In this document: positions 24,453 to 36,200 of the stretch, piece after piece
Layout of the letters: the number at the start of each line of letters is the position of its first letter
Position numbering within the stretch: position 1 is the stretch's first letter
Assembly (NCBI GenBank): GCA_028551475.1
Contig: CM052357.1
Coordinates: 14,431,931 to 14,495,930 of the forward strand
Origin: Casuarina equisetifolia
Lineage: Eukaryota; Streptophyta; Magnoliopsida; Fagales; Casuarinaceae
Length of the DNA stretch: 64,000 nt
Direction of reading: 5' to 3'
Position numbers and translations under genes: made by a program
Notes under the pieces: model-generated
Database searches by the model: none
Seen by the model: only the letters and a program-made list of their open reading frames with translations
What the model was told of the DNA's origin: nothing

Positions 24453-26249
24453 GTTAGGGTTGACGATCCTCCAGTAGAGCATTGGATGGATACACAATCG
24501 TTATGTGGAAATGGAGAGGATAAGAACAAGCAGTCGAGTGGGAACATGTCAGTGAAGCTCAGTTCTTAAGTTTATTTCCGCCGTTTGACTACAGTGTAGG
24601 GTTGTATCATTCTTCCTCTAATGTGGGCGGGGAAGGGGAGTTTTTCTCCGCATTTTTAATTGTATTTGTATTGTTGATACATCCTGCTTGTGGTCTGCAG
24701 TCTTCTCTCATTTTCTTAATGAAGTCACACCTTCTGAGAGGTCGGTGGCTTCCCATATAAAAGCTCATATGTAATCTAGCAGTACATAAGAAGATTTTGA
24801 CGAGGGATGTATATCTGGGATAGTTGATGGATGTATATCTGGGATAGTTGGTTTCGTTTGACAGCTATTCTTTTTTTGTATGCCATTTTCTTCTTCCTTT
24901 TTGTAGTTTTTTTTTTTCTTTCATTTTTTCATTTTTCTTCGGGGATGAGATTGTACAAAACCGTTGGCTGAATTTGTAGTTGGGTCTAGGAATGTTTAAG
25001 ACCATATTATTATACTGTTTTTCAGCCTTTCTCGATTTATTTATAAAGAGTTATATAATGTTTTACATTCATTCGTTTATATCGACGCCATCAACTTCTC
25101 TTTCATTTATTTTTATTTTTACTTTTAGCCACTTCTGGTCGGGGATGAGAGTTTATGAATCTATGGGTATTTTGGTCTTTAAGAATTGAAGGAAGATAGT
25201 ATTATATTCTGGCCTTCTTTCAGTATTTGTCTCGTTTTTTGGGCTTATTGTCCCGCTAAGGGGTTAAAGCAAACAATTCACAATCAGGTTGGAGTTAAAA
25301 CAACGCTTTGCGTGTTTCCTCGGCCTTTCCACTTGTTTGTCTGGTGTTGAATAACTTTCTCAGCCTTTACGAAACCGATCCTGCCTTTAAAAGAGCAGGC
25401 TGATAAAGATCATAAGATTTTACAAGCGCCATTAGTTTCTGCGAAAGCAATTTTAGTAGGCATACGACGTACAAAAAGTTCTCGTCCTTCTCTTATCACT
25501 AAAAATAGGTTGTCTTAGCCACTTAACAGCTATTCCATCCCCACTGTCCATTGAACCCGCTCGGTCCCCTTTGCCGGATTATTGCCAATCTTAATCATAA
25601 AAAACTAATTTTTCCCAAATTTTAGGCCTAGCCTCTGATAAACTTTAAGTCAGAACTGCGTTCGTTTTAGCTAATTCCACTGTTAACAGATGGGTGTCAA
25701 ATTGGCTTTCGACACTTTATACACATGAGCTTCAGTTTGATAATAAAATGGAAGAAAAAGTTAGTTTGCTTCCCTAATGAAGTCAACTTTAGAGGACCAC
25801 CGAACGGCGGAGATTGAAAACAAAATTTCTCTTACGCATATGACGCAAAGACCTAGTGATCTCCCTTCCCCACATGCACGGGCCACCGTAGAAAGAGGGC
25901 ACCACCGAAGCGGTTAGCAAGAGTGGATGATACGAACGCACTGACGAACGTCAAAAGAGGGCATAATAGAAGAAAAAAATGTGAGCGTCGCAGAAAAAGA
26001 GCGTTACGGACGCTCCTTCCCGCACTACACGAGGTATACAAGGGACGGACAATAAGAACTCACTAATGAACGTCTAAAGAGGGCAGAATCTAACAAAAAA
26101 TATAAACCTTTTATCCTACACTGTTGAGCTATTCTTGATTTTTCAGGTTACAAACTGAGTATACATGCTCCAATGTAATTATGTAACGCACCTGATAGAT
26201 ACCCCTATCAGGTGGTGTAAGCACTTGCGTCTATTGGATTATTTCTAGT
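24453..26249. other. Convergent intergenic region and 3' UTRs
   Basis: This lies between the 3' ends of the + strand UBP12-type gene and the - strand SKA3-like gene. The first several hundred bases presumably hold the UBP12 3' UTR. No separate gene is visible. A duplicated short motif occurs at 25933-25967 and 26054-26088. Confidence 0.6.
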
Positions 26250-29200
26250 CTACAAAACCCTGTAGGATACCGATCCATCAATGGTTTCAACAACCAACCG
26301 ATTCAGGCGTACAAGTAGCAGCAAATAAGATCTTGCTTTGGGACCTGAAAACAGTAAAAGAGGTAAAAAAAATTGTCATAAATCTTTCCATAAGATTTTC
26401 AGTTCCACATAGTTCTTTGACAGGTTAAGTTGTTTAGGCTCCAGCTGGAAACTCAGAGGAAGCATTTCTCTGAAAATAGATGGTTACCAGTCTCGGAAGA
26501 CACTAACTGCTGGCGTTTTAAAGGACAATGACATAAAATAAAAAGGCTTTCTTGCGATTTCCGTGCCCCGTAGTCCCAAAGTATAATACCAACCGGCATG
26601 CCTTCAGCATCGAGATGCTGCTTTGCCCATTGAAAAAAAAGGAGGAAACGGACGCATTAGAGGCAAGAAGAAAGCTTGCATTCCAATAAAGATGAACATT
26701 TTACTCCCAACCATTGTCGGACTTAGTTGTTCTTTGCTAAGAATATCCACTCTAAGGAAAACAAGACTACCTCCAAAAAGTAAGATTTCGTAGAAAAACT
26801 TGCCACCAGAATATATTACGTTAATTCATCTAGATCTTTTTGGGGGAAAGGAAGAGTAAGGGAGGTTAGAATTAGACGTCAACAGGGCAGTGGTATTGAA
26901 CATGGACTGAACCTATACATATACATGTATGCAAAAGATGGACTTGCATCCACCACTACGAGCAAATTTTTCTAAAACCTCCGATGGGCAGTGAAGTTTT
27001 TCTTATTAAACCTGAAGGGATCATGCAGAAAGAAAGAGAGAAAATGGACATACCCAAACCCAATGACGAGATTTCATCTTGGTGGAAGTAGTTACGCCCC
27101 TCCGTCTTATCTTTCTTGCTTTGGCTTGAATTGATCTTCTCAACAGCATCAAGTAGATCCTGGAAGGTGAAGTTCATCAAATACTAACGATCAAAAGAGG
27201 TTATAAAATCTCTAAAAAAACAGATTTCTAAAACAGATCAACAACCAGATAATCAAGGGGAGAAAGCATTAGCCTTTGAAACAAAATTATGACTGGTACT
27301 CAATGAACTATTCCCTACTAAGTTTTTTCACCGGGAAGTGATTTTCTCATACAGAAAACAGAAACCCATTGTCCTTGAGCAGAAGCTCCCAAATTTATGT
27401 GATGCGAAGACCAATTTGAGCACAATTGTCACTCAGTTGCTTGTTAAGTAAAGGAATGGAAGCACAAAGTCAGACCTAATTAACTTCAGAAAGTAGCTAG
27501 TCATCAAGGTTAGCCATTTGAAGATGTAATGTCTCAATTCTTCACTCTACATTGTAAACAATGTCCTCTAGATTAAATCCCTCCTTATAGACCACTTCTC
27601 CATGGTCTGATTGGTTAAACTGAGAACTGGGTATTTTACTGGTCTGGTATCTTCAGAGGAACAACTCGACCGAATGTGCTGTGAAAGCTGGATGAAAATC
27701 CAGTTGGTCAATACTGGCACTGAGATATGGAACTAGTAATTTTTGTAACTTGTCTCAAGAAGTAAATTATGTAGCCCTGCTGATTTTCCAATTCAAACTC
27801 TTCACTAGCCAGACAACGGATGAGCACAAATTTCAAAACAGCTTTGAGATGGTGGGTCACTTTGCCTTTCACTTCATATGCATGCTTTTTATGATGATAT
27901 CCCACCTAGTTGAGAAATTCTCAGTAGAAGTAAATCACGTGAAACGAAGGATCCATTCAATTGCCTCGTTACTTTGCAGTTGAATACATTTACTGCTTAA
28001 GCCAGCAGTTTGAAAATTGGAACGACAGCTGAATCACTTAACCAAGTAACTGTTTAGACCAGTGCGTAGTAAAATCTAATATCCAAGTACTGACCAAAAC
28101 AACGGTTGCTGCAAATTTCCCACAAAATTGCTAGTTAAGCTTCATCATTTCAAGCTGCAATTGCTGACTAGCCACGCTTACTTAACAATTAGGCAGTAAA
28201 TATGAGAAAGCAGCTTGAAGTTACATGACAAATCAAGCAAACAATTAGTCCATGCTTCCTTAGGCTGTGCCACCGCTTTAGTAATTTGCAATGAGCTTTA
28301 AATTCATCACAATAATAATCAAGAACTTTGTTGACAGGAAAAAAAATGTGATGAGATTGTTAATTGTAAGGGATGTAAGTCTAGTCCCATGAACATAATT
28401 AGTCATTCAGTTTGGCCAAACAATGCCTAAGGTTTTCTTCATGTTCTTATTGCGTTGATGCATGCATTACCAATTATAGCAAGGCACTTCTCTCCTGAAA
28501 TTATGTCTTGACACTCCTCAATCATCAAACCCCAATTGAAGGGAATATGCACCTGTTACAAGCATAAGTAAAACCAGAAGACATGTATAACGAGAAACTT
28601 ATACCTCCCAGGATGCTAGGCCTTTCATGTAGGAAGGGAGACTCTCATAATTTTCATTTGATACCTTGATCACATGCTTAGGAGCTTCTACTGACTTTAA
28701 TCCTTCCTCTACCTCCCCTGCAACTCAATAAAGGAATTAGATTTGCAGAGTGTATTCCTTTCAATAGCTGATGATTACAGTCTCAATTACTAAAATCTAA
28801 GTGGCTTCTTTGTTTGGCTAGGCTATCAATCTGGCCATTAGCTTGAGTAGAAAGAAGGCATTAGTAGAGGGAACGGTTGGATAAGCAGCAGCTAGTATCT
28901 GTAATTAAACTGAAACTAACAGAACATAGAGCCAAAAGTGCCAAAGCAAAGTTGCAACTTTTGCATTGCAAAACTTTGTGATTAAAAGCACGCTTGAGCC
29001 AACATGTGTATCTATTTCCAAATGTTATTCACTAACCTTCAGATGCCAAGGTAGCAAGGCAAGCCTCTGATAGCCCAAGCTTTTTCAAACTCGGTGACTC
29101 GTCTGATCTAAAGAACATTAAAGAACACAAATGATATCTGTTGTATGACTATCTACAATAATACACCAATAACAAAATATTTATAGGCATAGTTTTGCAT

Positions 29201-30228
29201 TTCTGTAAGATAAGCCTTCTTTGACACCCACAAAAAATAAAAATAACAAAGATTTCTCAACTCAGCCTAGTACATGCTGAGCCTAGTTTACCTAGGCAAC
29301 TGTTTCAATTTGGGAAACCATGTGTTAATCCTACCCAAGGACATATAAATCTCTGCAATATATCATGACATTAGGTAAAATCCTCATTACTCTATCATAA
29401 AACACTGTAACACAAACAAAACGTATAACAAAAGCAATCGGTGGCTGAAGGATACAAAGCATCTTGTTCCAAACTCTTCATAATAGAACCGGTCATAGAG
29501 GCTGGTCCACAATAAGAAGATGGTGGATCCAATAAATCATTTGCTTCTAGACCACACGGCGTCGATGAACCGCGACCCTCTTCTTCCACTTCACCAATCT
29601 CAGTTGCCAACGCCAATATTGTTAAGAAAAAATACACTATAACTATAACAGCACTCACAGTGCCTCAAACAACATTCCCAACACAAAAAAACATTCATAA
29701 TTTTTTTCTCTTTTGACATTTCTTTTTTCTTTTTTCTCAGTTAACCAAAGAGAGAACAGAAAGGAAGCGTGAACCACCTGGAGCGCAGTAGCCAAAGCTC
29801 TTGAGGCGGTCTTGGAGCTGCACAAGATCGCTCAGATTCTTCTTGTAAACCTCGTTACAGTGACCTAAAAGCTCCTCGAAAGATACGGTCCAGAACGTCA
29901 TCGAATCGAGCACGTTGAGATCGCAGCTAGCGCTCGACAGACGCCGGTTCAGGCCTTTTAAGAAGCTCGATGAAACAGAATCTGTCATATAGAAGTGATA
30001 CAGTAAGAAAAAGGATTGAAACTTTAACCATACATTTGAATTTGAAAGGCAAAACAGAGAATGGTCTAGATGCTCAACAAGTCTCCAATTGAGAGAAACG
30101 AAGAGAGATTGGGTACCGAGAGGAATGGGACGACGGTCGAGGGATTGCTTGAGAGCATCGCAACTCGAGTCCAAGTGGTTGCAGAATGTCCCTAGCGATT
30201 TCCTCAAGCTCCTGATCCCCCCTTCCAT
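26250..30228 (-). CDS. SKA3-like spindle/kinetochore-associated protein
   Basis: Seven exons on the minus strand: 30117-30228, 29778-29981, 29456-29588, 29037-29107, 28605-28717, 27054-27159, 26250-26344 (277 aa, in phase throughout). The N-terminus (MEGGIRSLRKSLGTFCNHLD, residues 1-105) is helical. It ends in DLVQLQDRLKSFGYCAP, resembling the SKA3 N-terminal coiled coil (animal KIREYFQKYGYSP). The C-terminus (YESLPSYMKGLASWEDLLDA, YFHQDEISSLGLGPKARSY, LVRLNRLVVETIDG) looks like a winged-helix module related to the SKA1 microtubule-binding domain (IPSYMKGRL...). The SKA complex stabilises kinetochore-microtubule attachment in mitosis. The assignment is my inference from remembered family patterns; plant SKA3 proteins are poorly characterised. 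The acceptor of exon 3 (29588) is the weakest splice site. The gene is divergent from a tRNA 100 bp away. Confidence 0.7.
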
Positions 30229-30292
30229 TCTTTTTCCGTCTTTCCGTGTCCCTTCTCCATTTGAAATGAATGGGCGGTAGGATAGTCTCCAT

Positions 30293-30327
30293 TCTATATA
30301 GATGAGTTAGAAAAGAACCACTAACAA
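30293..30327 (+). promoter_or_regulatory. Upstream elements of the tRNA-Arg gene
   Basis: A TATA-like TCTATATAG (30293-30301) lies about 30 bases before the tRNA, and CAA (30325-30327) immediately precedes it. Both are recognised plant RNA polymerase III upstream elements. The same short interval also separates the SKA3-like start codon from the tRNA. Confidence 0.55.
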
Positions 30328-30400
30328 GCGTCCGTAGCTCAGTGGATAGAGCGTCTGTTTCCTAAGCAGAAAGTCGTAGGTTCGACCCCTACCTGACGCG
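30328..30400 (+). tRNA. tRNA-Arg (anticodon CCT)
   Basis: This is a 73-base cloverleaf. The acceptor stem GCGTCCG pairs with CTGACGC, with one C-U mismatch at pair 6-67. The D-arm is GCTC...GAGC, the anticodon stem TCTGT/GCAGA has loop TTCCTAA (anticodon CCT, reading AGG), and the T-arm is GTAGG TTCGACC CCTAC with discriminator G. Internal promoter boxes (TAGCTCAGTGG and GGTTCGACCCC) fit the A and B box consensus. No intron and no encoded CCA, as expected for a nuclear tRNA gene. Confidence 0.95.
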
Positions 30401-30410
30401 GTTTATCTGA

Positions 30411-30414
30411 TTTT
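30411..30414 (+). terminator. RNA polymerase III terminator
   Basis: A TTTT run lies 11 bases after the tRNA, with longer T runs at about 30424-30439 as backup. This is the standard pol III stop signal. Confidence 0.65.
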
Positions 30415-30439
30415 ACCTTCTATTTTTTGGTTTTTTTTT

Positions 30440-33220
30440 GTGTGGCACGACTGGCAAAAACGATTTCTTTTTTCTGTTTTACACATTATTCCTAGATATT
30501 TTCTCATAATATACTACACTTTATAGAACACATAATGTCATTGACGTTTTCAAAAGTTTTTATCGATGCTATGACAAACTTGCAAAGATGGAGCATTCTA
30601 ATGATGACACATCATTTTAAAAATACTAAAGGTTGTTAGTACTTTTGAACTCTCTAGTTAACTAGATTTACTTAATTTTAAAAAATAAAATAATATTTTA
30701 TAATATTATAATTATTTTATAATCATAAAATCTATAAAAATTTGCACAAAAAGTATACAATAAGTCTAAAATCTTGATATTATCTAACTAAGACACACCA
30801 CACGTATATATGTACTATATGTCAATGTTTTGGATGACAGGTTAGAGGGCCTTATTTTTAAACCACAATTTGCTGTTTTTCCTAGTTTGTCCATTCATCA
30901 TGGAGAGAGACCTCAGTCCGGTCGATGTACTTCGGCACAACCATGTTGGATTTTGTAAAGTTTATTAACAAATACATGGTTCTTCTACATTAGCTACTAG
31001 TTAAGGCTTTAGAATGGAGAGTCCAAACCATAACCTTAAAATATATTCTATGTGTTAGAGTAAAGGTATGAACCCCTGAACTATATCATAGTTATGAATC
31101 TTAATCCATATATCACGCCTTAAACTCCTAAAGCAACTCAAAAGAGAAACTTCAAGCTTACTAAGAACTTGATTCTTTTTGCAAGCAATTAGGTTGTAAA
31201 CCAAAATACAAAATAAGAGCACCTCAAAAAACGCATTAGCCCAAAGAAAACCAAAGATAGGAATAAAATTAAAAATTTGAAATAAAATCCCTACAAGGGA
31301 GTACCTTTGGAAGACATCCTATAAAACCTAGAAAGACTCATAGGAATAGTCAATTAAAAAAATTTTAAAAAGAAAACATGACCATAGTTGAAAGTATCTT
31401 TAAATTTCAAAATAAATTTATTCAATTAAAAATTCATTTGTAGGTTGTCAATCAACAAAAGAAATTTTGAAAAAAAAAAATGCTTAAACCCTGGCACCAA
31501 AGCAAATTTTTGCAATATAACAACCAATTTAAATGAATTTAATTTTAATATCGAGTACATCAAGGGGAAGCTAATACTTTTCTTGATTTCCTCACTAGGG
31601 AGTTTCTATAGGGATGGTAATACCTTTACAAGGAGTAAGAAAAAAAGTCTTTAAAAATTACAGGGAGTTTAAGCTTCTAGAAAGTAATTAAACAAAAACG
31701 GAAATAAAAATATTAAGCTTGTTTAAGATTAGAAACCTGCACAAAGCTTCAAGGAAGGGGTTCAAAATGTCCCCTAAGCTAAACAAAAATAAAATCTATT
31801 CAAGTAGGTCTAAGGTCAAGCTCCAAACCTTCAAAATCTCTGCAGAAATAAGTACTACAGGATGAAAATATCAAGGCCTCCAAGCCCAAGTTATAGCTTC
31901 TTAAAGGCTTAAGAGTTGCAGGTCTTGCTCCAAACCTTGGTCAAAGGCCTCTAAATATGCCCAATAAAAATATTTTCAAAATATTGATGTTTTTCAGTTT
32001 TGGATTTTTTCTTTTCTTTTCCTTTTTCTTTTTTAAATTGGAAAGGAATAAATTCTACAACTTCCCATTTGACTTGAAATGTGCTGGTTTGACAAGATTT
32101 TTTTGAAGCAATTTTGATGCAACCAACTACATATTTTTGTCTAATTGAGTCAACTCCAATACTAACTCTTGGACTTGAGCCTTTATAAGAATGCTTTGTT
32201 TTTAAGACTTGGCCTTTGATAACGCTTTTGGTAGAACCTTTTAATTTGACTGAGAATTGAAGCTAGAGTCAGCTAATACCTGGGCCTTGAAGACCTTGTT
32301 GATTACATCTTATTGATGCAAACATATTTGCAAAGGTTTTTAAGTTCTAGGCCTTGACCTCAGACGTGGTAGAAGAGATTTTGGGTTTATTTGGAAGCTT
32401 TGGGTAAAGCTTTTAATCTTAAACGAACTTGATTTTTGTCCTTTTGTTATACTTTGATTACGAGTAATCTTATGTCTTGAGGTTCAAATTATTTGTCTTC
32501 CTACTCCTAGAGGTGTTTTATAAAAATCCTTGTTGAGGAAATCAGGTCGTTATGATATCTTTAAGTAGTTTTGGGATTCGAGTTTCTGATTTGTTTTTTT
32601 GAGGACCTCAAAGTAAATAATTCCAGGTTACCTCTTTAGACTCCTTGACCTTAAAAAATTTGGAAAATATCTTTTGGGTTTTGACGTACTTGAGCAATGC
32701 TTTGACTTTTGGTCAAAGTTTTACTTTAACTTCGATAGGTAGTCCATTTTATATGTGGATCAGCTTTCTTTTTTGCAACCTCAAGTATGAGCTCCTGGTC
32801 TTTCGTGAGAATATTTAGTTTCTTCATTAGACGAATCATCCTATGTACCACCACCTTGAAAGTTTTAGTTAAATTTCTAATTAAAATAACATAGCACTAT
32901 CAGAATTACTGAAGAAACACTACTCCATTTGTCAACCAAGTATGCTTAAGAAATTACATGCTTATTAATTAGTTCTCCATCTTTCATATTTCTATCTTTG
33001 GGTTCATCTATCGAACTTTACTGCTTGTTAAGCTAGTCGCTCATATATACAAGAGGGCTTAAGAAGCTGTCTGTTTAACATATTTCAATCACAGCTTACA
33101 AAAACTACACGTAAAAAACAGGAAGGGAGAGATCAGAGATTACTACTCATAATATATACAAAGTCAAAGGTATATCGCTTTCCCTCTCCTCCTAACGTGC
33201 AAGTTTTGCCAATACTTTGT
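30440..33220. other. AT-rich intergenic region, no gene seen
   Basis: About 2.8 kb of AT-rich DNA without a frame resembling a known protein. The 31.0-32.9 kb part is rich in lysine-codon-like A runs and stops in every frame. It may be old transposon debris, but no terminal repeats or coding motif could be identified. The last stretch is expected to hold the 3' UTR of the AMP1-type gene. Confidence 0.5.
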
Positions 33221-36200
33221 TCAGGTGAGTTCACCTTTAAGGGCTCTAGCAGCCCTTTGAATTGCTCTGGCAACCCTCCAGATCTCATGCTGAATTACTG
33301 CTTCCCCTTCTTTTCCACTCAACCTTGAGGATAGAGATAAAGCATCTGCTATTCCAGGGAAGACCGCTAGCTTGCTTTCATAGTCACTGGTAGGTCCATA
33401 AATCTGGACAAGGGAAAACAAAAAATCAGAATGAGTGATGTCTTCCGAATAATTCTAGGGTAGGACCTACAAGCTGTTTCCGCAGTTGGTCGCATATCAA
33501 TTGAAGGCCAGTTATATAAAGGAAATAGATAGGTGTGGACTGTATTCATATATCCTGGCATATGCTATACAGGGTTTTCAAACAGCGGTTACTAGTGTCA
33601 AAATAATGGAAGAATCAGGAACATAGGAAAATCATTAAATCTTTTCCTTCCTTGAAAGGCCATCTGCTTTTCTGAATTTCAAGAAAGTTATTTTTACAGT
33701 TCAAGTGTATCAATAGTCGACCAGAATTGAAGGCCTAATTTTCTTTACAAGTTTAGAAACAGAACACAGAACCCTACCCTTCCAATCTACAAAAGTTACC
33801 GGTTATAATCAGATTCAAGAAATCAAGGAAAAGGAAAGCACTTACAAGATGCTTAAACCACGGCCTTCCTTGAAGCCCATCAACATCCAAGAACCCTCTT
33901 TCAGCAAGCATCAGCCGATCATTCAGTGCTCGCTTTTTCAACACCACAGAATCACCTGTAGTTTCTTGCCACCTCAGAATCTGCTCTTCAACAAATAATG
34001 CCCTATTAAATACACACTACCATAAAAAGAAAAAAATAAAAATAAATAAAGCACAAGTAGATTTACAAAACTAATTTATGTTCAATGACTTATCCATTAT
34101 GATCACAGTTCACTCATTTTACCTTTGCTTCATCCTCAGCTTCTTTAGCTGCAGAGGCAAGTTCTTGGATTGATGTGGTTATAGGATCTAGGGATATATT
34201 ATCATCCAACAAGTTGCTCAAGACATCCTTATAGGCCTGCCAATAGAAGCAAAGGTACAATTTCAATATTGATTCTGCACAGACAAAACCCAAATTTTAA
34301 AGGGTGGGATAGCTTTAATTCCTAAGGAAGTTTTTCTTTTCTTTTATTTCTAGTAGCTGAAAAGACTTTGTTTACACTGATGATGCAACATCAGGGCCTT
34401 GTCCACCATCCTTCAAAGTTAATATGCTTTCAGGTTATGGAATAACTACTTTTCTCAACAAAAAGCAAACGCTAGATTGAAATAATTACATAAATTGTTT
34501 GGCATTGAATGTAACAGCAGTCATGTACACTAACACATATTTTAAAAAGCATATATAGTTTGTTTTTTATTTGTTAAAAAAGTAAGCAAACGGGCTCCAC
34601 ATAAGTTGTTTCTCCAAAAGATGCCTCGAGAAGAGAGGGAAGCCTGACACTTATAAGATCGAAATTCCTGAGGTCTTTACTAGTGTGGGACTCACATTAA
34701 CACTCCCCTTCAATTCAAGCTCGGTCAATTTTGCCGGTTGGACTGTCCTTACACATGTTAGGTGGCAATTGGTTCTGATACCAGTAAGCAATTGGGTCTC
34801 ACATGAGTTGTCTCTCCAAAAGACACCTCAAGGAGAGAGGGAAGCCTGGCACTTATAAGGCCAAAATCCTTGCCCTTCGTAGCACTTTAACAAAAAACAG
34901 CAGCTACATAAGTTGAGTCAATGTTATGAACTTATTGTGACTTTTATAGTGTTTACAAATGAATGTGCTTCTTATTCTTAAGAGAAGGGAACCATGGGAG
35001 TGTGGTTGATTTGACACCCAAAATTGCATGATTAACCCTAAAAGCACACCATGTGAAAGATTAAATAAAGACAAGATCAACAGGTCAGCTTGCAGCCATT
35101 TGCATGCAAAACTAAGATTTACAATTTGAACTAGATAGTAATGACCACATGGCTTAAATTCTAACCACATCTTTCAAGGCTCTTTTGTTTTCTTGGCCAG
35201 TACATCCAACTACAAAATTAAGTGGGTAAAATTTCCCAAACACACAACAGACATACACAAACAGAGAAGAATTGCAAAATTAGCCAAAAGAAGATCATAT
35301 GAGCACCTGCAAGTGATCAGCATAAGAGAGGTAAGTGAATGGTAAAATTGAATCATCGGCCAGGTGAAGAGCTAGAAGGCCCCAGATTCCAGCAACTGAA
35401 AAAACACAAAACAGAAATGAAATTATCATGAGGCGACTATATTTTGACAAATTGTCAGTGCAACTCCTTTTATGGATAAACCTAAGAGTAGAGAAAGCTT
35501 ACCAGCCACATGCCGCTGAAACAATGGATCCCCATAGTTTTTCATCCAGTTATAGGCGTCAAAAGCAGTGTGATAGACAGGAAAATCTGAATAACAACAA
35601 CAATTCATTACCCTACCAAAAACTGTGGAACATCCAATTAAGTTGCTAATATAACATTGGCCAGATTCAGAGCACCGTGACCATTGTATTAACATTGTAA
35701 ACCCAATAGGAGAAAACAAATTGCAGAAAAGGAAGGCATTCACCACCTGAAGTTGGTGAAGTTTTGTTACAACAGCATATGCAAATTGATAAATGCAGTC
35801 CTGATTCCCACAGAGAACATAGGCACTACCTTTATCACAGCACCAGCACAATTAGGACAACGAAATTGATTAACATTCACAAACTCCTAAGGGTACCCGA
35901 CAATATAGAAAGCATTAAAACCAAGTACACTCATCAAATTACTGAAATGGCCTTTCTAAGTCAAAGAGGAAAATGAAAAGAACGGAAATGGAGATTTAAG
36001 AGTTTTGAACGAAAGGTACTCAACTTTTATAAAACATACAATTTTTAAACTAAAAACTCGTGACATGCACGTATTGGACTTACCTCTGCCATAGTATATA
36101 TCAACTGAAGCAACACCGGCATGTTGCACAAATGGAGCAAAATCAGAGTCCACTCCAATAAGTCTTTGGATCTGACATACAGCCAAGAGAATTGAGGTTA

